A stretch of DNA of 64,000 bases from Kaistia soli DSM 19436. Lineage in GTDB: Bacteria; Pseudomonadota; Alphaproteobacteria; Rhizobiales; Kaistiaceae. The DNA is taken from contig NZ_FQUP01000005.1 of NCBI RefSeq assembly GCF_900129325.1, positions 124,001 to 188,000 on the forward strand, in the 5' to 3' direction. Both the position numbers and the translations under genes were made by a program. This document shows, in pieces, positions 1 through 8,144 of the stretch. The notes beneath the pieces were generated by a model that was not told the origin of the DNA, ran no database searches, and worked only from the letters and a program-made list of their open reading frames with translations. Positions within the stretch are counted from its first letter, which is position 1. Each line of letters opens with the position of its first letter.

Positions 1-42
1 TGGGGAGGTGGCGTGGGTCATGATGGTCTTTCGCGGAGGGCT

Positions 43-759
43 TCACGCAAAGCGAATGCGAATGCGGCGGTTCTGCTTGCCCTTGTTCTCGATCTTCGCG
101 ACCGCGATCAGGCCGATTTCGGCCGTCGCCTGGACATGCGTGCCGCCGCAGGGCTGCAGGTCGATATCGCCGATGCGGACGAGACGGACCCGGCCACTGC
201 CCATCGGCGGCTTGACGCTCATCGTCTTGACCAGCCCGGGATTGGCGAGAAGCTCGTCGTCGGTGATCCACTCCGTGGTCACCGGATGATCTGCCGCGAT
301 CATCTCCGCGAGGCGCGCGTCGATCTCGTCCTTGGTCGGCACCGCGCCTTCGATGTCGAAGTCGAGATGGCCTTCCTCGGCGCCGATGCGGCCGCCCGAA
401 ACCGGGAAGGGCACCGCGACCGTGAGGAGATGCAGGCCGGTGTGAATGCGCATGTAGCGGTGGCGTGTCGGCCAATCGATATGCGCGACGAGCCGTTCGC
501 CGATCTCAGGCACAGCCGAGCCAGCGATCGGAACATGCACGATCTCGGATTTCGAGCTGCCATAGACCGCCGTGTCGATCTCGATCATCGAGCCATCGGC
601 GCGCTCAAGCTTGCCCTTGTCGCCAGGCTGCCCGCCGCCGGTCGCATAGAAGATCGTCCGGTCGAGCAGGATCCCGCCCTGATCCGTGAGGCCCACCACC
701 GCTGTCTCGGCCGTGGAGAGATAGGGGTCTTCGCGGAAAAGGAGGATCGTTTCGGTCAT
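43..759 (-). CDS. Alanyl-tRNA editing protein (AlaX-type)
   Basis: This 238-aa protein belongs to the free-standing editing domains related to the AlaRS editing domain. The family hydrolyses mischarged Ser- or Gly-tRNA(Ala) in the cytoplasm. The zinc-site signature is present: H106 and H110 in RIHTGLHLL, and C204 and H208 in QPCGGTHV. The length fits the short/medium AlaX class, which lacks aminoacylation domains. The ATG start overlaps the stop of the upstream cysteine synthase gene by four bases, so the two are probably co-translated. Pairing with an enzyme that consumes O-acetylserine is suggestive, because serine is the misacylated substrate of this family, but that link is inference. Confidence 0.88.
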   Translation of the reverse strand: MTETILLFREDPYLSTAETAVVGLTDQGGILLDRTIFYATGGGQPGDKGKLERADGSMIEIDTAVYGSSKSEIVHVPIAGSAVPEIGERLVAHIDWPTRHRYMRIHTGLHLLTVAVPFPVSGGRIGAEEGHLDFDIEGAVPTKDEIDARLAEMIAADHPVTTEWITDDELLANPGLVKTMSVKPPMGSGRVRLVRIGDIDLQPCGGTHVQATAEIGLIAVAKIENKGKQNRRIRIRFA

Positions 760-1799
760 GTGTCGGCGTCTTCATAGGGAATGGCGATATCAACAGGCCG
801 CTCGAGCCAGGCTGGCACCGGCAATCCCTTCTCGCGCAGAAAGGCCGGGTTGAACAGCTTCGATTGATAGCGCGTGCCGTAATCGCAGAGGATCGTCACG
901 ATGGTGTGGCCGGGGCCGAGATCTTTCGCGAGGCGGATGGCGCCGGCGATGTTGATGCCGGACGAGCCACCGAGGATCAGCCCTTCATGCTCGGCGAGAT
1001 CGAAGACAATCTCCAGTGCCTCGGCATCGTCGATCCGGTAAGCGCGGTCGATCGGCGCGCCCTCGAGATTGGCGGTAATGCGGCCCTGGCCGATGCCTTC
1101 GGTGATCGAGGAACCCTCGGCTTTCAGGACGCCGTCCGTATACCAGCTATAGAGCGCGGCTCCATGCGGGTCGGCGAGGGCGATCTGGATGGCTGGTTTG
1201 AAGCTCTTTAGTGCGATACCGACTCCGGCCAGCGTACCGCCCGAGCCGACCGCCGCGACGAAGCCATCCACGTTGCCGCCGGTCTGCTCCCATATTTCGG
1301 GGCCCGTCGTGTCGATATGCGCCTGGCGATTGGCGACATTGTCGAACTGGTTCGCCCAGATGGCGCCGTTCGGTTCGCTTTTCGCGAGCTCCATGGCAAG
1401 ACGCCCCGAGAGCTTCACGTAGTTGTTGGGGTCGCGATAAGGAACGGCCGGAACCTCGATCAGCGTCGCGCCGGCGAGGCGAAGCGCGTCCTTCTTCTCC
1501 TGCGACTGGGTGTCTGGGATGACGATCACAGTCTTGAAGCCGAGCGCGCTCGCGACGAGCGCCAGGCCGATGCCGGTATTGCCGGCCGTGCCCTCGACAA
1601 TGGTGCCGCCCGGTCGCAGCTGGCCCTTGGCGATCGCGTCCTGAACGATGAACAGCGCGGCGCGATCCTTGACCGACTGGCCGGGATTGAGGAATTCGGC
1701 CTTGCCGAGAATCGTGCAGCCGGTCTCCTCGGACGCGCGGCGGAGACGGATCAGCGGCGTATTGCCGATGGCTTCGATGACGGAGGGGAAAACGGCCAT
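756..1799 (-). CDS. cysK: Cysteine synthase (O-acetylserine sulfhydrylase), PLP-dependent
   Basis: This 347-aa fold-type II PLP enzyme would form cysteine from O-acetylserine and sulfide. The PLP lysine is K44 in GQSVKDRAA. The substrate loop is TAGNTGIG (71-78) and the phosphate-binding loop is GSGGTLAG (185-192). An upstream in-frame extension to 1955 exists. I chose ATG at 1799 because the protein then begins MAVFPSVIEAIGNTPLIRL, the usual family N-terminus. At 347 aa it is longer than typical CysK (about 310), with a C-terminal tail after the core. Cystathionine beta-synthase-like or other beta-replacement activity cannot be excluded. It overlaps the tRNA-editing gene by 4 bp. Confidence 0.88.
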   Translation of the reverse strand: MAVFPSVIEAIGNTPLIRLRRASEETGCTILGKAEFLNPGQSVKDRAALFIVQDAIAKGQLRPGGTIVEGTAGNTGIGLALVASALGFKTVIVIPDTQSQEKKDALRLAGATLIEVPAVPYRDPNNYVKLSGRLAMELAKSEPNGAIWANQFDNVANRQAHIDTTGPEIWEQTGGNVDGFVAAVGSGGTLAGVGIALKSFKPAIQIALADPHGAALYSWYTDGVLKAEGSSITEGIGQGRITANLEGAPIDRAYRIDDAEALEIVFDLAEHEGLILGGSSGINIAGAIRLAKDLGPGHTIVTILCDYGTRYQSKLFNPAFLREKGLPVPAWLERPVDIAIPYEDADT

Positions 1800-1908
1800 G
1801 GGGTCCTTCGGATAACGGCGCCGGAACGCTAGCGGGCGTCCACAGATGCTGCAAGGCGTCACGCATCGCAAAGCACTCCGCCTCGCCATCGCGGCTTGCG
1901 GGAGAAAA

Positions 1909-3375
1909 TCATTCCGGCGACGAGGCTTCGCTTGGAATGTCGGCGTGATCCCCATTCTTCAGCGCCGCGAAAGCTGCAAGGGCACGCTTTCGGGAGGCGT
2001 CGAGGTCAACGATTGGCGCTGGATAATCGCCGGCCGCGCTGGGCGTCTTCCCGTGGATCTCCGCGGCCGAACGGTTGGCAAGTTCCGGGACGAAGGCGCG
2101 CACATAGTCGCCCTTCGAATCATAGGTCTCACCCTGCCGAATGGGATTGAAGATGCGGAAGTAGGGCGCCGCATCGGCGCCTGATCCGGCCACCCACTGC
2201 CAGCCGGCCGGATTGTTGGCGGCATCGGCATCGACGAGCGTATCCCAGAACCAAGCCTCTCCGATCCGCCAGTCGATCAGGAGATTCTTGATCAGGAACG
2301 ATGCGGTGATCATGCGGACCCTGTTGTGCATCCAGCCCGTCTGCCAGAGCTGACGCATGCCGGCATCGACGATGGGGAAGCCGGTGCTGCCTTGCTGCCA
2401 TGCCTTCAGTTGCGCCGCGACCGGCTGTTGCCATCCAAAGGCATCGAAGCGCGGTTGGAAATTGCGTGTTGCAAGGTCCGCCTGATGGAAGAGGAGATGC
2501 CAGCTGAATTCACGCCAGCCGAGTTCCGACAGGAACTTGTCGATCGAACGGCGCGGCGGGGTGGGGGAGGCGGCGTGCGACGCAGCCTCGACGGCATGCC
2601 AGAGCTGAAACGGGCTGATCTCGCCGAAGCGGAGATGCGGCGACAATCTTGATGTCGCGTCGATGGCCGGCTCGTCCCGATGAGCGGCGTAGAGGCGAAG
2701 ACCGTTCTCGAGAAAATCATCGAGCCGTTGCAGCGCCCCGGCCTCGCCCGGAGTCCATGCCGCGCGCAATCCACCGGACCAGTCGGGATGTCGCGGCAGC
2801 AGCTTCCAGTCATCGAGGTCGTCGGAGGCCACTTCGTCTGCGGCCTTCGGCCAGGTCTCGGGCGCCGGCAGCGGCTGACGCGGCGGCGAGCCGCTGAGGC
2901 AGGCGCGCCAGAACGGCGAATAGACGCGGAAGGACTGACCCTCTTTGGTTTGCACCGTCCAGGGCTCGAAGAGGAGATTGGCCTGCCGGCTTTCGGCCGC
3001 GACTGTCTTTTCCTTGAAGCGGGCCTTGAGCGCCGCGTCCACGGCGCGCTCGGCTCCACCATAGCGACGGTTCCAGAACACGGCTCCAGCGCCGAGTTCG
3101 TCGACAAGGCGCTCGATGGTTGCGGCGGCCTTGCCTCGCCGAAGGATCAGCCGATGGCCCTTCGCTGCGAGGTCCTCTGAAAGACGCTCCAGCGAATGGT
3201 GGAGCCACCAGCGGGCTGCGCCGCCGAGCGGCCGGATGCCCTCGGTTTCCTCGTCGAGGCAATAGACCAGGGCAAGCGGGCGACCGCTCTCGATCGCGGC
3301 TGTCAGTGCGGGATTGTCGGCGAGGCGGAGATCGTCGCGAAACCAGACGAGGGCAGGGGTATCGGCGTGGGTCAT
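1909..3375 (-). CDS. phrB: Deoxyribodipyrimidine photo-lyase (class I CPD photolyase)
   Basis: This 488-aa protein is the usual length for class I photolyases, which split cyclobutane pyrimidine dimers using blue light and FADH-. The N-terminal antenna domain starts with ALVWFRDDLRLADNPAL. The C-terminal FAD/DNA-binding half contains GWREFSWHLLFH, the GMRQLWQTGWMHNRVRM segment and DADAANNPAGWQWVAG, which are the conserved FAD and lesion-binding motifs with the electron-transfer tryptophans. The gene stands alone, with about 110 bases separating it from cysK downstream. A (6-4) photolyase or cryptochrome role is less likely given the class I motifs. Confidence 0.93.
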   Translation of the reverse strand: MTHADTPALVWFRDDLRLADNPALTAAIESGRPLALVYCLDEETEGIRPLGGAARWWLHHSLERLSEDLAAKGHRLILRRGKAAATIERLVDELGAGAVFWNRRYGGAERAVDAALKARFKEKTVAAESRQANLLFEPWTVQTKEGQSFRVYSPFWRACLSGSPPRQPLPAPETWPKAADEVASDDLDDWKLLPRHPDWSGGLRAAWTPGEAGALQRLDDFLENGLRLYAAHRDEPAIDATSRLSPHLRFGEISPFQLWHAVEAASHAASPTPPRRSIDKFLSELGWREFSWHLLFHQADLATRNFQPRFDAFGWQQPVAAQLKAWQQGSTGFPIVDAGMRQLWQTGWMHNRVRMITASFLIKNLLIDWRIGEAWFWDTLVDADAANNPAGWQWVAGSGADAAPYFRIFNPIRQGETYDSKGDYVRAFVPELANRSAAEIHGKTPSAAGDYPAPIVDLDASRKRALAAFAALKNGDHADIPSEASSPE

Positions 3376-3435
3376 GTGCGCTGAATTAGCGTTGCATCAT
3401 CGCCCCGGCGAGGGGCAAGGCACATTGAAACGCCG

Positions 3436-4470
3436 CTATTCGGCGGCGGCAAACGCGCGCGCCGAGCCTCGTTCGATCCGCGCCCAGGCCGGGCGCTCGA
3501 ACAGGAAGCGGAACCGTGTGCCGCGCACCAGCCAGAAGAACAGGATCGGCGTCACGACCGCAACGGCGGTCACGATCAGCGAGATGGTGCCAAGGTCGGG
3601 AATGACGCCGGTCTTGAGCAGCAGCGTTCGCGTCGTCGCCATCGGCAGGAAGAAGGCGAGATAGATGACGATCGAGTTCTGGCCGCAATATCGCAGCCAT
3701 CCGAGCCGGTGGCTTTTCGAAAGCAGCGCCGAGAAGGCGATGACGGCGGCTGCGCCAAGCATGCCGAGTCCGAGGCTGACGAAGGGCAGCTCCGAATAAC
3801 CGCCGAAGACGGCGACGCCCTCGATCACTGCCCAGACCGCCAGCGCCGCAGCGGCTTCGACGGGGCGCTCGATAACGCGCGCTGCGAAGCGGAAGATCAG
3901 CGGCGCGAAAATGTAGCCTGAATAGAAATAGACAAAGCGGGCGGCGAACTCGTCCGGAATGACCCAGCCGGTCTCGATTGGCAATGTTTCGAGCGCTGCC
4001 GCCGCGAGCCAGACGATCCAGACCGGGACGCCCCGCAGAAGCTTGGTGACCGCGAAGAAGAGTGGCAGCAGGAAGATGAACCAGAGCGTGCCGAAAGGAT
4101 CGATAAAGGCGAGCAGGAATTCGCGCAGAGCGCCCATCGTGCCATCATCGGCGATCATGCCCGGCGCTTTGAAGGCGAACTGGATCACCAGCCAGAGCAC
4201 ATAGAAATAGCCGAAATGGATGATCTTGCGGTCGGCATAGGTGCGCCAGTCGCGATCGATGACCTGAGCCAGGAACAATCCGGAGATCATGAAGAAGTCC
4301 GGCATGCGGAACGGCTTGGCGAAAGCGACGACATAGGTCATCCAGCCTTCGGCACCGGCAGCTTTTTCGACGCCCAGCGTCGAGTGCATCATCACGACCA
4401 TGATGATGCAGAAGCCCTTCGCATAGTCGACCCAGTCGACCCGTGCTTTGGTCCGCGCAGTCAGATCCAT
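3436..4470 (-). CDS. Acyltransferase family 3 membrane protein
   Basis: This 344-aa polytopic membrane protein belongs to the acyltransferase 3 family. Family members move acetyl or other acyl groups onto surface polysaccharides, periplasmic glucans or small molecules. The N-terminus reads RVDWVDYAKGFCIIMVVMMHS, which carries the family's early D-x-x-K-G and H landmarks. About ten hydrophobic segments follow and the C-terminus is short and basic. It has no sugar-polymer cluster around it, so the acceptor is unknown. It diverges from the FAD enzyme at 4670, leaving a shared promoter region of about 200 bp. A succinoglycan- or OpgC-like role is possible but not shown. Confidence 0.82.
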   Translation of the reverse strand: MDLTARTKARVDWVDYAKGFCIIMVVMMHSTLGVEKAAGAEGWMTYVVAFAKPFRMPDFFMISGLFLAQVIDRDWRTYADRKIIHFGYFYVLWLVIQFAFKAPGMIADDGTMGALREFLLAFIDPFGTLWFIFLLPLFFAVTKLLRGVPVWIVWLAAAALETLPIETGWVIPDEFAARFVYFYSGYIFAPLIFRFAARVIERPVEAAAALAVWAVIEGVAVFGGYSELPFVSLGLGMLGAAAVIAFSALLSKSHRLGWLRYCGQNSIVIYLAFFLPMATTRTLLLKTGVIPDLGTISLIVTAVAVVTPILFFWLVRGTRFRFLFERPAWARIERGSARAFAAAE

Positions 4471-4669
4471 GCGATCCGCTCCTGTCGATGCCGGAGCTTT
4501 AGCGCCTCTGACGCGGGAAAGGCCAATCCGATCTGCCGATTTCGGCGTCGCCTCCCGAAAATTTTACGAATTGGTGAATCAGGACCGATCCTGGGCGCGC
4601 CATCTGGACGATGCAGCCATTTGGCGTGCCGCGCGTTCACCCCGGCTTCACCAGGGGGAAACCGCCTTC

Positions 4670-5905
4670 ATGTTCGATCCGGAAACCAAGGACCAAGCGG
4701 ATCTCCGCGAGGGGATGCCGCCCTGGCGGAGCGATCTCGCGCTGCCGCCGCTGCAGTCGGTCATCGGCAATCTCCGCTGCGACGTCCTGATCGTGGGTGC
4801 GGGCATTACGGGTGCGCTTGCGGCCGAGCATCTGACGAGCCTCGGGCGAAGCGTCATCGTCCTGGATCGTGAGCGTCCGGGACGCGGCAGCACGCTGGCC
4901 AGCACCGCGATGCTGCTCTGGGAGATCGATCGCCCGCTCAGCGAGCTTGCCGATCTCTACGGGTTCGAACGCGCGGGCAACATCTATCGGCAGAGCTTCG
5001 AGGCCGTCGCGGGACTTGCGGGGCTGGTGTCCACGCTCGGCCTGCCATGCCAGTTCCGGCGCCGGCCATCGCTTTATCTGGCGGCCGGCGATATTGGTGC
5101 CGCGGCGCTTGCCGCCGAACTGCAACTTCGAGCCCGCGCGGGATTGCCGGGGCGTCTTCTCGGCCATCTCGACCTGCTGCGCGAATATGGGATCGATCGC
5201 GAGGCCGCGATCCTCTCGCCGGGCTCCTTCGATGCCGATCCGCTGTTGCTCGCCAACGGGCTCGCCGGCATCGCAGCACGGCGCGGCGCGACTTTCCTCA
5301 GCGGCGAAGCCACGTCCTATGACAGCTACGGCAAGGGCGTTCTGGTCGGTCTCGACAACGGCTTCGAGATCGAGGCTGGCAGGGTCGTGCTGGCCACCGG
5401 TTATGTGATGCCCGACTTCGTGCAATCCGATCTCTATACGGCGAATGCGAGCTTCGCGGTCGCGACGCCGGTGCAGCAGCCTGGGCTCCTCTGGCGTGAC
5501 GAGGCGCTCATCTGGGAGGCGTCGGACGACTATCTCTACGCGCGCACCACTGCTGACGGGCGCGTGGTGATCGGCGGTGAGGACGAGGAGGGGATGACCG
5601 AGCGCGCCGAGCGCGAGGCGGTTGCGCCGCAAAAGACCGCCGGGCTCATGAAGAAGCTCGCGGCCTTGCAGCCGGATCTCGATGCGCGGGCCGAAATGAC
5701 CTGGTCAGGCGTTTTCGGGACGACGGAGGATGGACTGCCGCTGATCGGTGAAGTGCCTGGCAAGCCCGGCATCTTCGCCGCCTATGGCTATGGCGGCAAC
5801 GGAATCACATTCAGCTTCCTCGCCTCGCGGCTGATAGGCCGGATGATTGCCGGAGAGCCAGAGCCCTGGTTCGACGATCTCGCGATCGACCGCCCGAGGC
5901 CATGA
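4670..5905 (+). CDS. FAD-dependent oxidoreductase (DAO / glycine-D-amino-acid oxidase family)
   Basis: This 411-aa flavoenzyme has the Rossmann motif DVLIVGAGITGALAAEHL (38-55) followed by the ELDRE-type segment IVLDRERPGRGST. Near the C-terminus, GVFGTTEDGLPLIGEVPG and YGYGGNGITFSFLASRLI match the second FAD motif of DAO-family enzymes such as amine, sarcosine or gamma-glutamylputrescine oxidases. The reading frame extends back to 4448, but ATG at 4670 has an AGGGGGAA ribosome site nine bases upstream and gives the normal N-terminus. It is monocistronic and ends in a convergent hairpin at 5912-5943. The substrate cannot be named. Confidence 0.86.
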   Translation: MFDPETKDQADLREGMPPWRSDLALPPLQSVIGNLRCDVLIVGAGITGALAAEHLTSLGRSVIVLDRERPGRGSTLASTAMLLWEIDRPLSELADLYGFERAGNIYRQSFEAVAGLAGLVSTLGLPCQFRRRPSLYLAAGDIGAAALAAELQLRARAGLPGRLLGHLDLLREYGIDREAAILSPGSFDADPLLLANGLAGIAARRGATFLSGEATSYDSYGKGVLVGLDNGFEIEAGRVVLATGYVMPDFVQSDLYTANASFAVATPVQQPGLLWRDEALIWEASDDYLYARTTADGRVVIGGEDEEGMTERAEREAVAPQKTAGLMKKLAALQPDLDARAEMTWSGVFGTTEDGLPLIGEVPGKPGIFAAYGYGGNGITFSFLASRLIGRMIAGEPEPWFDDLAIDRPRP

Positions 5906-5911
5906 CGGTCA

Positions 5912-5943
5912 GAGGCCCGCACCTTTCGCAAGGCACGGGCCTC
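5912..5943. terminator. Bidirectional terminator-like hairpin between convergent genes
   Basis: The arms GAGGCCCG (5912-5919) and CGGGCCTC (5936-5943) are perfectly complementary. Inside them CCTT pairs with AAGG across a 4-base loop. The hairpin lies in the 50-bp gap between the plus-strand oxidoreductase and the minus-strand lipoprotein gene. There is no clear U-tract. Confidence 0.6.
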
Positions 5944-5955
5944 GACCGACGAGGA

Positions 5956-6123
5956 TCAGCGAATGTTGTCGCAGTCCTCGATATTCTGGCTGCCGCCGGG
6001 GCCGCAGGAATTCGGCGGATTGTCCATGGCCTGGATGGCAGCGGCGTTGTTGCCGGTGCTCGAACAGCCTGAAACGGCCGCAAGGCCGGCAACCATCGCC
6101 AGCGAGAGAATGAAGAGACGCAT
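5956..6123 (-). CDS. Small lipoprotein, copy 1 of a three-member paralogous family
   Basis: This 55-aa protein starts MRLFILSLAMVAGLAAVSGC and has a lipobox VSGC, so a lipid-modified mature peptide of about 36 residues is expected. The mature part contains NPPNSCGPGGSQNIEDC, with two further cysteines that could form a disulfide. The ATG at 6123 has a GGAGG ribosome site (in CCGGAGGTTCC); a longer in-frame reading to 6171 lacks a signal peptide. Two paralogues lie just upstream (6351-6512 and 6974-7150). I do not recognise the family and infer no function beyond a membrane-anchored small protein. Confidence 0.75.
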   Translation of the reverse strand: MRLFILSLAMVAGLAAVSGCSSTGNNAAAIQAMDNPPNSCGPGGSQNIEDCDNIR

Positions 6124-6350
6124 CGGAACCTCCGGTTTCCTTGAAAGACGATCGAATGGCGGCGCCGACAACGGCCGGGCCGGGCGCGGACATCGCGTGG
6201 CTGCCGCAAGCTGCGACGACCTGGTTGGCTTTCGGCTGAAGATCCCCGACAGGCAATCTCGTGCCGTCCCCGGTCCCAGCAGAAGGCATAAACGTTAAAC
6301 GTCAGGAAAAGCGCGGTGGTTTCGCGGTGGATGAACAACCGACCAAGAAT

Positions 6351-6512
6351 TCAGCGATGGCCCTTGCAATCCTCGACATTGCGGCTCCCACCGGGTCCGC
6401 AGGTATTGGGTGGATTATTCATGGCCTGCACAGCCGCGAGATTGTCGCCAGTGCAAGCGGTGAGGCCGACCAGGCCTGATGAGAGAACCAGGAAAACAAG
6501 CAGCACGCGCAT
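6351..6512 (-). CDS. Small lipoprotein, copy 2 of the paralogous family
   Basis: This 53-aa protein was read directly from the minus strand. The signal sequence MRVLLVFLVLSSGLVGLTAC ends in lipobox LTAC. The mature peptide contains AAVQAMNNPPNTCGPGGSRN followed by VEDC and GHR. It aligns without gaps to copy 1 through NPPNxCGPGGSxNxEDC. Its ribosome site is weak compared with its neighbours. It is separated from copy 1 by 227 bp and from the secreted-protein gene at 6576 by 63 bp. Conservation of exactly the lipobox cysteine and the two mature cysteines argues that it is a real gene despite its size. Confidence 0.68.
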   Translation of the reverse strand: MRVLLVFLVLSSGLVGLTACTGDNLAAVQAMNNPPNTCGPGGSRNVEDCKGHR

Positions 6513-6575
6513 CGGTCAGTGTCCGTCTTTGTCGAAGCAGGGCAAAGAGGGCGAGAGCCGCTTGCCGAAGCGGGC

Positions 6576-6920
6576 TCAGCGCATCGGCACCAGGCGCTTC
6601 GCTGCACAATCCTTTTCAACGGCGACGGCGATCAACGCATTGCGCTCGCCGCGCGCCTTGGCAACCATCGCCACGAATTCGGGGCTGCGTGAGCCAGTGC
6701 CAAGCAGCAGGAATTCGAGCGTCGGGCTGCGGCGAAAGCCTGCGATCGTGCTGTTGTTGTCGCCGATCGGGACGTTGAGTTTTTGAATGCGTGCCGCGAT
6801 CTCGTCGCAGGAGAGCTTGCGGAAACGGGCCGGATCGACCGGCGTCACCGGCTCCCACTGTGCCAATGCCGGGATCGAGGCCATCAGGAGGGCCGCCGCG
6901 GCCACCACCAGCTGTTTCAT
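6576..6920 (-). CDS. Small secreted protein, function unknown
   Basis: This 114-aa protein has a signal peptide (MKQLVVAAAALLMASIPALA, cleavage after ALA). The mature domain has two cysteines, in KLSCDEIAAR and VEKDCAAKRL, spaced about 60 residues apart, consistent with one disulfide in the periplasm. The ATG at 6920 is preceded by GGAGG (in ATCGGAGGACACAGG), so the upstream in-frame residues to 6995 are excluded. The CDEI...I..L..P pattern resembles small periplasmic proteins of unknown function in Rhizobiales, but I cannot assign a family. It sits between lipoprotein copies 2 and 3 on the same strand. Confidence 0.72.
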   Translation of the reverse strand: MKQLVVAAAALLMASIPALAQWEPVTPVDPARFRKLSCDEIAARIQKLNVPIGDNNSTIAGFRRSPTLEFLLLGTGSRSPEFVAMVAKARGERNALIAVAVEKDCAAKRLVPMR

Positions 6921-6973
6921 CCTGTGTCCTCCGATCCCGTGAAGTCGGCGCCGGCGTGCCGGCGCCGTTTCGA

Positions 6974-7150
6974 TCAGCGGCGTCCGCCGTTGCAATCATT
7001 GATGTTGGAGCTGCCGTCAGAACCACAAGCGTTGACGGGATTGTTCATCATGTCGACTGCCGCGGCGCTGTTGCCCGAGCCCGTGCTCGAGCAGCCAGAG
7101 ACCGCGGAGAGACTGGCAATGACGGCCAGTGAAAGGAGAAGAACGCGCAT
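6974..7150 (-). CDS. Small lipoprotein, copy 3 of the paralogous family
   Basis: This 58-aa protein starts MRVLLLSLAVIASLSAVSGC with lipobox VSGC. The mature region has AAAVDMMNNPVNACGSDGSS followed by NINDC, the same CGxxGSxNxxDC core as copies 1 and 2 but with PG replaced by SD. A G-rich stretch (CCGGGGGGTTAAAG on the minus strand) precedes ATG 7150 and can serve as the ribosome site. It is the first gene of the minus-strand lipoprotein group after the ribbon-helix-helix-like gene. No function can be assigned. Confidence 0.72.
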   Translation of the reverse strand: MRVLLLSLAVIASLSAVSGCSSTGSGNSAAAVDMMNNPVNACGSDGSSNINDCNGGRR

Positions 7151-7196
7151 TTTGACTTTAACCCCCCGGTTGAAACATTGTGGCCCTAAGGCCGCG

Positions 7197-7454
7197 TCAG
7201 CCATCATTGCCCGCATTGAGCTCCGATGGTCGTTTGCCTTCGTCGAGCGGGAGCGCCGGCAGATAGCCACGGCTCTCGGCCCATTGCCTGAAAGCGATCC
7301 GCAAAGCTTCGGGTCGCGACGCTGACGGCGCTTCCTCGGCGATGAATCGATCCAGAGCACCCAGTAGCTCGGGCGCCATGCGGACGCCGACAAGCGTGGC
7401 GTCCGTGCGTGGCCGGCCTCGCAACTTGCGATCGAACGTTTCGTCTGAACTCAT
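7197..7454 (-). CDS. Ribbon-helix-helix-like small protein
   Basis: This 85-aa basic/acidic protein contains GVRMAPELLGALDRFIAEEA followed by SRPEALRIAFRQWAE. That pattern (short beta strand, helix, turn with S-R-x-E-A, second helix) matches ribbon-helix-helix DNA-binding proteins of the CopG/ParD type. No toxin gene is adjacent, so it is not an obvious antitoxin. It lies 48 bp downstream of the XRE-cupin regulator on the same strand and may be co-transcribed with it. Function beyond probable DNA binding is unknown. Confidence 0.65.
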   Translation of the reverse strand: MSSDETFDRKLRGRPRTDATLVGVRMAPELLGALDRFIAEEAPSASRPEALRIAFRQWAESRGYLPALPLDEGKRPSELNAGNDG

Positions 7455-7502
7455 GCCTTATCTGATAACAGAAAATCGCCGCGGCGGCAATTGTCTGCCC
7501 GC

Positions 7503-8144
7503 TCAGGCGGTTAGCGGCGCCACGACGCGCGAGCAGATCCACAGAATCTGCGCCGGCTCTGATCCTGTCGACACGCAGGCATGCCCCATCGAGCTGTCGA
7601 AATAGCAGCTGTCCCCGACATTGAGGATGGTCGGCGCGTAGTGCTCGGTGTGCAATGTCACCTGGCCTGAGAGGACGTAAAAGAACTCTTCGCCGGAATG
7701 GCGGACGAGGCTTGGAAAATCGCTGATCGAACTTGCGTCGATCGTGGTCAGCAGCGGGATGAACTGCTTTCCCGAGAGCTCTGCCGCCAGCATCTCATAA
7801 GAATATTGTGCCGTGCTGCGAATGACACCCTGGCCGCTGCGCGTCACCGTCCGCCGGCCACCGATATCGCTCGGCGCCTTTCCGGTGAACAGCTCGGCCA
7901 TGTCGAGACCGAGGCCGCCAGCGACGCGAAGGATCGTGTCATAGGTCGGAGACATCTGGCCGTTCTCGATCTTCGACAGAGTCGAGGATGCGAGGCCGCA
8001 GCGGTCGCCGAGTTCCTGCAGCGTGAAACCCGCTTCGCGGCGAAGCCGGCGCAGGATCGTGGCGATCGGCTCGCTCCCGCGCGGCGAGACGGGCTCAACG
8101 CCGGCAGGCGCTGGGGTGTGGGCGGTCTTGGAGGGCGCAGCCAT
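7503..8144 (-). CDS. XRE-family transcriptional regulator with C-terminal cupin domain
   Basis: This 213-aa regulator has a helix-turn-helix around residues 28-82 (RREAGFTLQELGDRCGLASS and TLSKIENGQMSPTYDTILRV). A cupin_2 domain occupies about 135-205 (SLVRHSGEEFFYVLSGQVTL, YAPTILNVGDSCYFDSSMGH). Proteins of this architecture usually act as local repressors or activators that sense the substrate or product of a neighbouring pathway through the cupin. It diverges from the 16-kb transport/hydantoinase block and is its likely regulator. Two palindromes in the shared 403-bp intergenic region are candidate operators. Confidence 0.85.
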   Translation of the reverse strand: MAAPSKTAHTPAPAGVEPVSPRGSEPIATILRRLRREAGFTLQELGDRCGLASSTLSKIENGQMSPTYDTILRVAGGLGLDMAELFTGKAPSDIGGRRTVTRSGQGVIRSTAQYSYEMLAAELSGKQFIPLLTTIDASSISDFPSLVRHSGEEFFYVLSGQVTLHTEHYAPTILNVGDSCYFDSSMGHACVSTGSEPAQILWICSRVVAPLTA

